A stretch of DNA of 14,494 nt, from positions 1 to 14,494 of the forward strand of contig CAZSKN010000049.1 of assembly GCA_964607445.1 (NCBI GenBank), written 5' to 3'. The translations under genes were made by a program, and so were the position numbers. Position 1 is the first letter of the stretch. Every line of letters starts with the position of its first letter. The notes beneath the pieces were generated by a model. It was given only the letters and a program-made list of their open reading frames with translations. It was not told where the DNA came from and did no database searches. Source of the DNA: CALCKU01 sp964607445 (GTDB lineage: Bacteria > Pseudomonadota > Alphaproteobacteria > Caulobacterales > Maricaulaceae). This document shows positions 1 through 5,738 of the stretch, in pieces.

Positions 1-158
1 CCAAAGCCTTTAATGCCAAAAAGAAGTTTCCAGTTCAAATTACCAGAGTTAAAAGCAGCCCCGTTTTCGCACGCGCCTTTTTCGAAATAATCCGCCATGC
101 CGTGCGATAATGAGCTTTCACGCGGATGCCCTACCCATATAAATATTTTAGCGCCCAT
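1..158 (-). CDS. Flavodoxin-fold NAD(P)H oxidoreductase, N-terminal part only (cut by window edge)
   Basis: This is an open frame on the minus strand from ATG at 158 to the left edge: 52 full codons with no stop. The start is supported by GGAG at 166-169, seven bases upstream, and by a TATAAT box at 182-187. The N-terminus reads MGAKIFIWVGHPRESSLSHG, a beta strand followed by a GHPR-x-S-S-L phosphate-binding loop. That loop is typical of the flavodoxin-like NAD(P)H:quinone oxidoreductase family, where it binds the FMN or FAD phosphate. The family transfers two electrons from NAD(P)H to quinones or similar acceptors in the cytoplasm. The segment after the first helix (about residues 35-52, containing NLNWKLLFGIKGF) is not what I would expect at that place, but neither other forward frame stays open there, so a simple frameshift is unlikely. 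The substrate cannot be judged from this fragment. Confidence 0.62.
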   Translation of the reverse strand, partial: MGAKIFIWVGHPRESSLSHGMADYFEKGACENGAAFNSGNLNWKLLFGIKGF

Positions 159-181
159 TATTCATCTCCGTAATATGCTCT

Positions 182-187
182 ATTATA
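182..187 (-). promoter_or_regulatory. -10 box of the partial oxidoreductase gene
   Basis: The minus strand reads TATAAT here, inside GCGTATAAT, with 23 bases between the box and the ATG at 158. No good -35 hexamer is visible at 16-18 bases upstream. The same 9-mer at the same distance precedes the lipoprotein gene at 424-1353, which strengthens the call. Confidence 0.5.
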
Positions 188-209
188 CGCGGAATATATG
201 CTAAATTCC

Positions 210-264
210 CTCCGACTTGGTCGATATTAAGCCCAGAGATTATGCCCGGACCTATCAGTCGGAG
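210..264. repeat. Perfect 8-base inverted repeat with nested 4-base arms
   Basis: CTCCGACT at 210-217 is the exact reverse complement of AGTCGGAG at 257-264. Inside it, GGTC at 219-222 pairs with GACC at 249-252. The structure lies just upstream of the promoter of the left-edge oxidoreductase gene and about 160 bases downstream of the lipoprotein stop codon. No T-run follows it on either strand, so it does not look like an intrinsic terminator. It could be an operator pair or an RNA structure in read-through transcript. Confidence 0.4.
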
Positions 265-350
265 AATATATCTCTTACTATCTTCCTGCATTTATACTTT
301 CCGTCCTTTGCGCGGGCATAACCCCGATCAAGTTCAAAGCGTGCTTCTCA

Positions 351-374
351 GTCTTGGAAATATAGTTTCCAGAC
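351..374. repeat. Hairpin with one bulge, downstream of the lipoprotein gene
   Basis: GTCT-t-GGAAA at 351-360 pairs with TTTCC-AGAC at 366-374 around a TATAG loop, giving nine base pairs with one bulged base. It starts 50 bases past the stop codon of the minus-strand lipoprotein gene and may protect or end its transcript. The usual T-run is missing on that strand. On the plus strand a run of eight T lies at 401-408, too far away to make a standard terminator. Confidence 0.35.
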
Positions 375-423
375 GCCGCTCGGCACTCTATGTATGGGCA
401 TTTTTTTTCAAAGCGGCAAGTCT

Positions 424-1353
424 CTATTTCACAGGTCGCGTTTCCCCGGCTTTCGAAAAATAATCAGCGCCGCTATCTTTGAGCCCTTGCGGTATTTTAA
501 TAGGCACATGAACACCAATCGAGTTTTTAACATTTATTATATCTGCTAGAATCGCCTGCCCTTCATCGGATCCATAAAACCAATAGGGCGGAAAAGCGGT
601 ATCGGTTGACCGCACGGCCCAATGGGCTTTGTACGGGGTGTAATGTTGAGCGCGCGGATCAGCATCCCCCATATGCATAACGGTCGCGGTTTCATTCAAA
701 GTCACACGATAAACCAAGTTTTGTATCGCCGCGCGTCGCGGGTCCGGCCACCCAGAATGCGGAATCCGCACTGCACTTGACGAAATAGCGCCGATCCCGA
801 TGGAAATCGTGCCATCTTCATAAGCTAAATCTAATGCCATGACCCGTCTTAACAAATTTTCTTCCCAAGTTACCTCGTCTTGCATCATCTCCAAGGCTTG
901 TTGCGGAGCCACAATGCGGACGGCTTTATGTGCCTTCATATAGGCGATTATCTGGCTGGCCGAAAAATGATCTCCATGTGCGTGACTGATGAAAACCGCA
1001 TTGATACCGTTATAAGGCGCAATGCCCTGCATTATCGCATTGACCTGCTCCGAACTCGGAACAGAATATGTGTCAAAGCCATTATTAAAAAACGGGTCAA
1101 ACAAGACCTTGGTGTCCCCTTGGCTCACCAAAATACCCGCATTTGCAATATATTGCGCTTGGGCCGTCTGGGGTGACGCATGTGCTGCGCTCTCTATATC
1201 CAAGGTCGATTGGTTATTTGGATGCGCCGATTGATCTTGTGCCGGCGCACCGTTGGAATTTGAGTTGCCGCACGCCGCCAATAACACCATCGTACTGCAG
1301 GCAACACAACTCGTGAAAATTGAACGTGTAACAGAATTTGTTTTTAATCGCAT
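424..1353 (-). CDS. Metallo-beta-lactamase-fold hydrolase, predicted lipoprotein
   Basis: This 309-residue protein has a lipoprotein signal peptide: basic start, hydrophobic stretch at 11-27 and lipobox LAAC with the modified cysteine at 28. A low-complexity Asn/Gln/Ser linker of about 30 residues follows, then a metallo-beta-lactamase fold. The metal motif HAHGDH is at 124-129 (H124, H126, D128, H129). Further likely ligands are H199 in IPHSGWP, D230 in HMGDAD and H282 in GVHVP. The family is the UlaG-like/predicted hydrolase branch, which binds two metal ions. The substrate is unknown, and the lipobox places it at the cell envelope. The ATG at 1353 has AGGAGA five to ten bases upstream, and a TATAAT box lies at 1377-1382. 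It is divergent from arsM across 405 bases. Fold and location are confident; the substrate is not. Confidence 0.85.
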   Translation of the reverse strand: MRLKTNSVTRSIFTSCVACSTMVLLAACGNSNSNGAPAQDQSAHPNNQSTLDIESAAHASPQTAQAQYIANAGILVSQGDTKVLFDPFFNNGFDTYSVPSSEQVNAIMQGIAPYNGINAVFISHAHGDHFSASQIIAYMKAHKAVRIVAPQQALEMMQDEVTWEENLLRRVMALDLAYEDGTISIGIGAISSSAVRIPHSGWPDPRRAAIQNLVYRVTLNETATVMHMGDADPRAQHYTPYKAHWAVRSTDTAFPPYWFYGSDEGQAILADIINVKNSIGVHVPIKIPQGLKDSGADYFSKAGETRPVK

Positions 1354-1376
1354 TTTATCTCCTATTCAGCTCTCAA

Positions 1377-1382
1377 ATTATA
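1377..1382 (-). promoter_or_regulatory. -10 box of the MBL-fold lipoprotein gene
   Basis: The minus strand reads GCGTATAAT with TATAAT at 1377-1382, and 23 bases separate it from the ATG. The AGGAGA ribosome site lies between. The -35 region is weak (nothing near TTGACA at 16-18 bases), so this may need an activator or another sigma factor. Confidence 0.5.
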
Positions 1383-1704
1383 CGCCCCCACAAAACCCAA
1401 TCATGATGTGACAAGACTCGCCAGGGCGGGCCGTCAGAACCGCACCCGTCATTTGAACTCACTAGATATAGATTTAAGCCATGATTCTGGATTGCCGAAT
1501 AGGTCTTTTCTGTAATTTGGCGGCACGAGATCAACTGCTGCTCGCAATAGGAATAAATCCCGAGACGATTTCGCGCGCTTTGCAAGGTAAAATCGCGCGG
1601 CCAAAAGACTATCCGAAGACTGTATAAAGTGGATGTAAAGAGGGCGCAAAGAGGCTAGCCAAATGCGTATTTTCGAGTTAACTGAAAAATCACGAAGTCG
1701 TCAC

Positions 1705-1733
1705 TAGGCATTTTTATCGTGAGAGGCTAAAAT
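1705..1733 (+). promoter_or_regulatory. Candidate arsM promoter
   Basis: TAGGCA at 1705-1710 (four of six matches to TTGACA) and TAAAAT at 1728-1733 are separated by 17 bases. This would give a leader of about 20 bases before the arsM ATG, with AAGGAG inside it. The 4+2+4 inverted repeat at 1692-1701 lies right next to the -35 box, as an operator could. Confidence 0.35.
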
Positions 1734-1758
1734 TGACGAAATTCGAGAAGGAGACATC

Positions 1759-2928
1759 ATGGACGGTTTTAACGAAGTAGACTCTACAAATGCGGATGTA
1801 CGTGATGACGTACAAGATCGCTACGGCGCGGGCGCCCAAGCTGTCGAGGCGGCTCTGTGTTGTCCGATTGACTATGATCCGCAATATCTAAAAATCATTC
1901 CACAGGACGTACTTGATCGCGATTATGGCTGTGGTGATCCGTCGCGTTATGTCCGCGAAGGCGAAACCGTGCTGGATTTGGGATCAGGCGGCGGAAAAAT
2001 CTGCTTCATTGCCTCCCAGATTGTTGGCCCCCAAGGCAAAGTCATCGGTATTGATATGACCGACGAAATGCTGGATCTGGCGCGAGAAAATGCTCCGATT
2101 ATTGCCGAACGCGTTGGCTATGCCAATGTAGAGTTCAAACGGGGTCATATTGAAGACCTTAAACTTGACCTAGACCAGTTAAATGAATGGCTTGCCAAAA
2201 ACCCGGTTAAAAACGCCGGTGATATGGAACGTATGGAAGCCGAAATTTTACGCATGAAAGCGGAAATGACCATGATACCGGATAATTCGGTCGATGTGAT
2301 CGTTTCGAATTGCGTTCTTAATCTTGTCTCAGATTCGAAGAAAAAACAGCTTTTCACCGAGATGTTCCGCGTATTGAAAGTCGGCGGTCGCGTGGCTGTG
2401 TCTGATATCATTTCAGATGAAGATAGTCCCGAAGCGCTTAAAAATGATGCCCGTTTGTGGTCAGGATGTATCTCGGGTGCGTTAACAGAGACCGGATTTA
2501 TTACAGCGCTTGAGGAGGCTGGTTTCCATGGTATCTATATCGATAAATTCGAAACTGAGCCTTGGCAAATTGTCGAGGGTATAGAATACCGTTCAGCCAC
2601 CTATCTCGCTTACAAAGGTAAACAGGGCGAATGTTTGGAAAAAAATCAAGCGGTTATTTACAAAGGCCCATGGCGGCAAGTCCAAGATGATGATGGGCAC
2701 GTCTTTTTGCGCGGGGAACGCTCGGCTGTCTGTGAAAAAACTTTCAAGCTCATGCAGCAAGAACCGTATGAAGATATGTTCTACACCGTTGTACCTGCAG
2801 TCGCTGTGCAGGACCGGATCGAATGGCCTGCCGAGGATTGCGGCGTAAGGCGACGCGATCCACAAGAAAGCAAGCAAGGCAAGCCAAAGCTTACCACGGA
2901 TCCCAGTCAGGGGAATTCTTGTTGTTAA
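1759..2928 (+). CDS. arsM: Arsenite methyltransferase (ArsM family)
   Basis: This enzyme transfers methyl groups from S-adenosylmethionine to trivalent arsenic in the cytoplasm, giving methylated and partly volatile arsenicals. The protein is 389 residues, longer than the usual short bacterial forms and closer to the algal size. SAM motif I is VLDLGSGGGK at 71-80, with the acidic residue in GIDM at 97-100. The As(III)-binding cysteines can be placed: C34/C35 in LCCP, C58 in YGCGDP, C185 in SNCVLN and C237 in WSGCIS. The 185-237 spacing is close to the C174-C224 spacing of the algal enzyme. A helical, Met/Glu-rich insertion lies at about 135-172. The last two residues are Cys-Cys, a possible extra arsenic site. 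The ATG is chosen for AAGGAG five bases upstream. The stop codon overlaps the next gene. Confidence 0.88.
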   Translation: MDGFNEVDSTNADVRDDVQDRYGAGAQAVEAALCCPIDYDPQYLKIIPQDVLDRDYGCGDPSRYVREGETVLDLGSGGGKICFIASQIVGPQGKVIGIDMTDEMLDLARENAPIIAERVGYANVEFKRGHIEDLKLDLDQLNEWLAKNPVKNAGDMERMEAEILRMKAEMTMIPDNSVDVIVSNCVLNLVSDSKKKQLFTEMFRVLKVGGRVAVSDIISDEDSPEALKNDARLWSGCISGALTETGFITALEEAGFHGIYIDKFETEPWQIVEGIEYRSATYLAYKGKQGECLEKNQAVIYKGPWRQVQDDDGHVFLRGERSAVCEKTFKLMQQEPYEDMFYTVVPAVAVQDRIEWPAEDCGVRRRDPQESKQGKPKLTTDPSQGNSCC

Positions 2929-3809
2929 GAACGGGCTTTAATCGCAGATTAAACACAGTAAAGTGGGGAGCCGCATTCGCGGCTCTTTTATCATGCGCAG
3001 CTTGTGCGCCTGTTAATATTCTCAATGCCATCACCCCGTCCGGCAGTTATAATCTCTCGAAAAACATGGCTTACGGCGATCAGGATCGACAAAATCTGGA
3101 TGTCTACAACGCTATTTCAGCCAAGGCCGACAGCCCCATCATTATGTTTATCCATGGTGGTAGTTGGGACTCAGGAAGTAAAGATATTTACAAATTTGTC
3201 GGGCAAGGCTTTGCCAAAGACGGGTATACCGTCATCATTCCGAATTACCGCCTCTATCCCGAGGCCTTGTTCCCGGATTTCATCCATGACATTGCCCTCG
3301 CCACAGCATGGACACATAGAACATATCCAAAACGCAAAATCATTCTTATCGGCCATTCTGCGGGTGCGCATACAGCGCTTAATCTGACGCTAAACGATGT
3401 ATTTTTACGTGATGCAGGAGTGAACCGCTGCGCTGTTATCGCAGGCACGGTTGGTCTGGCTGGTCCTTATGGCGAACGTCCATTTGCCAAAGAACCCTTT
3501 ATAACGATTTTCCCGGATAGAAATACAGGAGATGACGCGCCGCTCAATCTGGCTCGCCACCCGAGCCCCCCGCTTCTTTTATTAACCGGCGCCGCCGATA
3601 CAACGGTACATCCGGATAATGCGTCTTTATTGGCGCAAAAGGTCACAGCACGAGGTGGCTTGGCTACCTCCCGCAGCTATGCCGGGGTGACACATACAGA
3701 TATTGTGAAAGTATTGTCTAAATTTTTCGAAAAAGACGAAACGGTCAAAGCGGATATATTGGCATTTATTGACGCTTTACCAAAATATGCGGATACCCAT
3801 TGCCAATAG
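2919..3809 (+). CDS. Alpha/beta hydrolase, predicted lipoprotein (esterase-like)
   Basis: From a TTG at 2919 the product is 296 residues. The signal peptide ends in LLSCAAC; C29 is the likely lipidated residue, though C26 is also possible. The fold is the HGG-type esterase/BD-FAE family: oxyanion-hole HGG at 79-81, nucleophile elbow GHSAG with S147, D227 in TGAAD, and H259 in GVTHTD. Such enzymes cleave esters or amides; the substrate is unknown. The frame is open back to an ATG at 2823, but that start would put 32 extra basic residues before the signal peptide. TTG at 2919 or 2922 has AGGGG five or eight bases upstream. Either start overlaps the end of arsM (stop at 2926-2928), which suggests translational coupling and co-regulation with arsM. 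Its stop lies 47 bases from the convergent BLUF gene. Confidence 0.8.
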   Translation: MLLRTGFNRRLNTVKWGAAFAALLSCAACAPVNILNAITPSGSYNLSKNMAYGDQDRQNLDVYNAISAKADSPIIMFIHGGSWDSGSKDIYKFVGQGFAKDGYTVIIPNYRLYPEALFPDFIHDIALATAWTHRTYPKRKIILIGHSAGAHTALNLTLNDVFLRDAGVNRCAVIAGTVGLAGPYGERPFAKEPFITIFPDRNTGDDAPLNLARHPSPPLLLLTGAADTTVHPDNASLLAQKVTARGGLATSRSYAGVTHTDIVKVLSKFFEKDETVKADILAFIDALPKYADTHCQ

Positions 3810-3856
3810 GCTATCGGCGTTCACCACCTTATAAAAATCAAGCTATACTTTCGAAG

Positions 3857-4276
3857 CTAAATGCGGTTAACCCGTGCATAAGCCTGTGTAATCGTAGCTA
3901 AAATAGGGCTTGGATTTAACGGCATGGTTTTGGCGAGACTGGCGGAAGAAAGATTAAAAATAAAATCCTTTTTCTCTAACCGCGATAAGGTTTTATACCC
4001 CATAGCCCAATTCGGGAATTCACGACGCTCTATATATCTTTCTATCAATACCATAAGTCCAGAATGTCGGATATCTTTTTGAATATTGTCATAAAGCGTT
4101 AATACATCCTTGGCGTCGCCTTCGAGAACTTGCATAATCGTTCCTTCACTGAACAATAAAAGGCCCGTAACATTAAAAATTATATTATTTTCGTGGGATT
4201 GCAGCGCGATATCGCTGACGTCTTCTGCTGTCAAAGCCGGGCTCGCATTACTTGTATAAATAAGCTGGTAAACCAT
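3857..4276 (-). CDS. BLUF-domain blue-light receptor, short PixD-like form
   Basis: This 139-residue protein consists of a BLUF domain plus a short helical tail. BLUF domains bind FAD and sense blue light by changing hydrogen bonds around the flavin. Using AppA spacing, all key residues fall in place: Tyr7 (QLIYTS), Asn31, Gln49 (IMQVLEG), Trp90 and Met92 (FPNWAMGY). So it should be photoactive. There is no output domain, as in PixD/Slr1694-type proteins, which act by binding a partner. The start ATG has AAGGGG four bases upstream. It is divergent from the gene at 4469-5095 and convergent with the alpha/beta hydrolase. The partner is unknown; the divergent membrane protein and the EAL protein at 10687-11415 are candidates only. 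Confidence 0.93.
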   Translation of the reverse strand: MVYQLIYTSNASPALTAEDVSDIALQSHENNIIFNVTGLLLFSEGTIMQVLEGDAKDVLTLYDNIQKDIRHSGLMVLIERYIERREFPNWAMGYKTLSRLEKKDFIFNLSSASLAKTMPLNPSPILATITQAYARVNRI

Positions 4277-4321
4277 GGGACCCCTTCGACCCGTTTCTTA
4301 TCATCTGTCGACTATACCCAC

Positions 4322-4340
4322 ATTGTATATTATACGCAAT
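4322..4340. promoter_or_regulatory. Imperfect 19-base palindrome, candidate operator
   Basis: ATTGTATAT-T-ATACGCAAT has seven of nine arm positions paired. It overlaps the BLUF -10 box and lies 10 bases upstream of the -35 of the divergent gene, so a bound protein could control both. A TGTATA half-site is visible, loosely like MerR-type light regulators, but I cannot assign a family. Confidence 0.3.
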
Positions 4341-4358
4341 CCCTCATCAATGACACAA
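4329..4358 (-). promoter_or_regulatory. Promoter of the BLUF gene
   Basis: On the minus strand TTGTGT (4353-4358) and TATAAT (4329-4334) are 18 bases apart, and the ATG is 52 bases past the -10. The -10 lies within GCGTATAAT, the 9-mer also seen upstream of two other minus-strand genes here. It also sits inside a 19-base imperfect palindrome. Confidence 0.5.
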
Positions 4359-4378
4359 TATCAGGCATTAATTATAAA
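4350..4378 (+). promoter_or_regulatory. Candidate promoter of the 4469-5095 gene
   Basis: ATGACA at 4350-4355 (five of six matches) and TATAAA at 4373-4378 are exactly 17 bases apart. This gives a leader of roughly 85 bases. It overlaps the -35 region of the BLUF promoter on the other strand, so the two transcripts start back to back. Confidence 0.45.
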
Positions 4379-4468
4379 TACATTAAAGGCGTCTTACAAA
4401 TATTACCCATATCCTGACCCCGACGACGCTATGATCGGACTTGGCACAAGAGTTGAATAGCCTCTGCC

Positions 4469-5095
4469 ATGATGAACACGATCTTCAAAATCTGGATTAC
4501 TCTGGCACTTGGCGCTCTGGTTTGGCTCAGTTATACAGATCATAAATCCCAAAATAAGACTGTTAGCGCCCCTGAATACACGCCAAGCTTAACAATCCCC
4601 GCCGGGCACGAGCCTAGCAAACACCGGGCTTATGTTCCCGAAACCCCAAAATCTATCGTATCAAAACCTGTAAAAACGCCTAAAAAGGCCGTCAAAGCTA
4701 AACCCACAGATGAAAAGATTAAAGCTGCAAAAAAAGCGCAACTCGCCGCACTTGAAAATCGATTCCCAGAGTTTCCTGCCGTTTTAAACGAAAATCGCTG
4801 GATCAGTAGCACGGCGGGCCTTACCGCCTGTCAATCCCGGCCAGAGGAAACTTATATTTTCGGCGCCCCCCCCTCTACTCGCGAAGATATCGCTTGCGAA
4901 CTTCGTATTTCCGCCCCCAATCCGACCTATCAGTGTCAAACGAAAAAAGGACGAAAGCAACGGAGTTACACGGTAAAATCTGGCCATAATTATCTTGAGG
5001 CCTATACTCTAAGCCGCCCACATATTACTTTGATTGATGTGAAACGCCCATCGCGAAAAATTTCGTTGAAACTCTGCAAAAAGGGTAATGTTTGA
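4469..5095 (+). CDS. Unrecognised membrane-anchored Lys/Pro-rich protein with four cysteines
   Basis: I do not recognise this 208-residue protein. It has one hydrophobic segment at about 5-21 and then a charged SYTDHK stretch, so it is either anchored by its N-terminus with the rest outside the cytoplasm or secreted. Residues 33-80 are a Pro/Lys-rich linker with repeated PK and KP pairs, likely extended. Residues 80-98 look like an Ala/Lys helix. The C-terminal half (100-208) appears folded, with cysteines at 121, 143, 156 and 203 that could form two disulfide bonds outside the cytoplasm. Two ATG codons (4469 and 4472) are possible and neither has a clear ribosome site, so the start is uncertain. 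It is divergent from the BLUF gene, followed by a hairpin at its stop and a stronger terminator at 5158-5182. Confidence 0.7.
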   Translation: MMNTIFKIWITLALGALVWLSYTDHKSQNKTVSAPEYTPSLTIPAGHEPSKHRAYVPETPKSIVSKPVKTPKKAVKAKPTDEKIKAAKKAQLAALENRFPEFPAVLNENRWISSTAGLTACQSRPEETYIFGAPPSTREDIACELRISAPNPTYQCQTKKGRKQRSYTVKSGHNYLEAYTLSRPHITLIDVKRPSRKISLKLCKKGNV

Positions 5096-5118
5096 GCATC
5101 GCCTAAAAGGCGGCGCTC
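5094..5118 (+). repeat. Hairpin overlapping the stop codon of the 4469-5095 gene
   Basis: GAGCATCGCC (5094-5103) pairs with GGCGGCGCTC (5109-5118) around TAAAA, with one mismatch and one G-T pair. No T-run follows, so by itself it is not an intrinsic terminator. It may stabilise the 3' end. Confidence 0.35.
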
Positions 5119-5157
5119 AATAGCTACAGTTGTACATAGCCTATAGTTATGCTAGAG

Positions 5158-5182
5158 GTCATCCTAAATAAGATGACTTTTT
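5158..5182 (+). terminator. Intrinsic terminator between the 4469 gene and the TerB-like gene
   Basis: GTCATC (5158-5163), loop CTAAATAA and GATGAC (5172-5177) are followed directly by TTTTT (5178-5182). The stem is short (six pairs, extendable by a G-T and an A-T pair). It lies only 28 bases before the next ATG, so it could also act as an attenuator in that gene's leader. Confidence 0.5.
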
Positions 5183-5210
5183 AAAGTCCGAGATTTAAGA
5201 GAGAGAATAA

Positions 5211-5603
5211 ATGTTTTCGCACGATGACATTTTAATACCATTAGCGATTACGATTATTATTGATACTCATATTCGTGATCCCGAACTCACAGAGTTTTGC
5301 GTACAAGCCGAACATTTAATTGAATTATTTTCGCTCGCCCCCCTCACAAATGCAGAGCTTAGAGCTTGGTTTAAAGATCATTTAACCTCTATCAAAGCTT
5401 CAGTAAACGGCGCGCGCAAAAATACCTTTATCTTGCGCGCTTTAACCAAATTTAAAGAAGACTTGCACGTTGAGAACATTTACGATGCTATGGTGTCAAT
5501 TTCCATTAGTGATGATGAATATCGCCGCGAAGAGTCGGAATTGATTAAATCAGCCGCCAGCATATGGGGGTATCAACGCCCGCCAATTAAAGTGATAGAT
5601 TAA
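5211..5603 (+). CDS. TerB-like small cytoplasmic protein
   Basis: This 130-residue protein is predicted to be all helical, with no signal peptide. The opening has an acidic IIIDTHIRDPELTEF stretch at about residues 15-29. Near the end comes a conserved-looking ISDDEYRREESELIKSAA segment at about 98-115. The Asp/Glu pairs in both places resemble the metal-binding helices of TerB/DjlA-type domains, named for tellurite resistance but with unknown reaction in most bacteria. The assignment is by pattern only. The ATG has an AGAGAGAG purine stretch upstream, a moderate ribosome site. It stands alone: a terminator lies in front and the convergent typA gene lies 127 bases beyond its stop. No tellurite genes are near, so a resistance role should not be assumed. 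Confidence 0.68.
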   Translation: MFSHDDILIPLAITIIIDTHIRDPELTEFCVQAEHLIELFSLAPLTNAELRAWFKDHLTSIKASVNGARKNTFILRALTKFKEDLHVENIYDAMVSISISDDEYRREESELIKSAASIWGYQRPPIKVID

Positions 5604-5714
5604 TCCCAGACGCCAATAATCGCGTGATCTCGGTAAACTATCTTAAACCTAAATTCTGAAACCCATATCAGGCTTAATAGACAGATATTGACCATCAAAG
5701 TTCAAATATCCCAA

Positions 5715-5738
5715 CTAGCTATCTAGCTATCTAGCTAT
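5715..5738. repeat. Three perfect copies of CTAGCTAT at the typA stop codon
   Basis: Units are at 5715-5722, 5723-5730 and 5731-5738. The last includes the reverse complement of the typA TAG stop. Because each unit supplies the same stop, loss or gain of units would not change the TypA protein. It would change only the 3' untranslated end. The unit contains CTAG, a tetramer that is often scarce in bacterial genomes. Confidence 0.85.

Larger units (their letters stand above)
1354..1758. other. 405-base divergent intergenic region between the MBL lipoprotein and arsM
   Basis: It holds the outward promoters of both genes. The middle (1449-1649) contains a minus-strand frame of 66 codons with a TTG start and no ribosome site. 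Its product would have an amphipathic look, but codon third positions show no bias, so I do not call it a gene. A short inverted repeat ACGA-AG-TCGT lies at 1692-1701, close to the arsM promoter, where an ArsR-type or other repressor might bind. I see no RNA gene here. Confidence 0.5.

Noticed and set aside
159..423. Minus-strand open stretch continuing past the MBL stop in another frame, with a CxxxxC pair
   Set aside because: No start codon with a ribosome site, and the upstream part is a shadow of the MBL gene. Probably chance.
242..463. 73-codon plus-strand frame downstream of the MBL lipoprotein gene
   Set aside because: It overlaps the 3' end of a well-supported gene, has no ribosome site and gives a peptide without family features.
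73..470. Similar TTCGAAA...AATAATC strings in the oxidoreductase start and the MBL end
   Set aside because: Both encode ADYF-type helices by chance; the similarity does not extend beyond about 15 bases.
2823..2918. ATG 2823 as the start of the alpha/beta hydrolase
   Set aside because: It would add 32 mostly basic residues before a clear lipoprotein signal peptide. The AGGA upstream is nine bases away and weaker than AGGGG before the TTG codons.
4193..4460. Two plus-strand frames of 61-74 codons across the BLUF start
   Set aside because: They run antisense through the BLUF gene and its promoter and show no protein features.
5181..5198. Paired TTAA motifs as a CtrA box before the TerB-like gene
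   Set aside because: The gap is 10 bases, not the 7 of TTAA-N7-TTAA. A second pair at 4368-4386 has a gap of 11.
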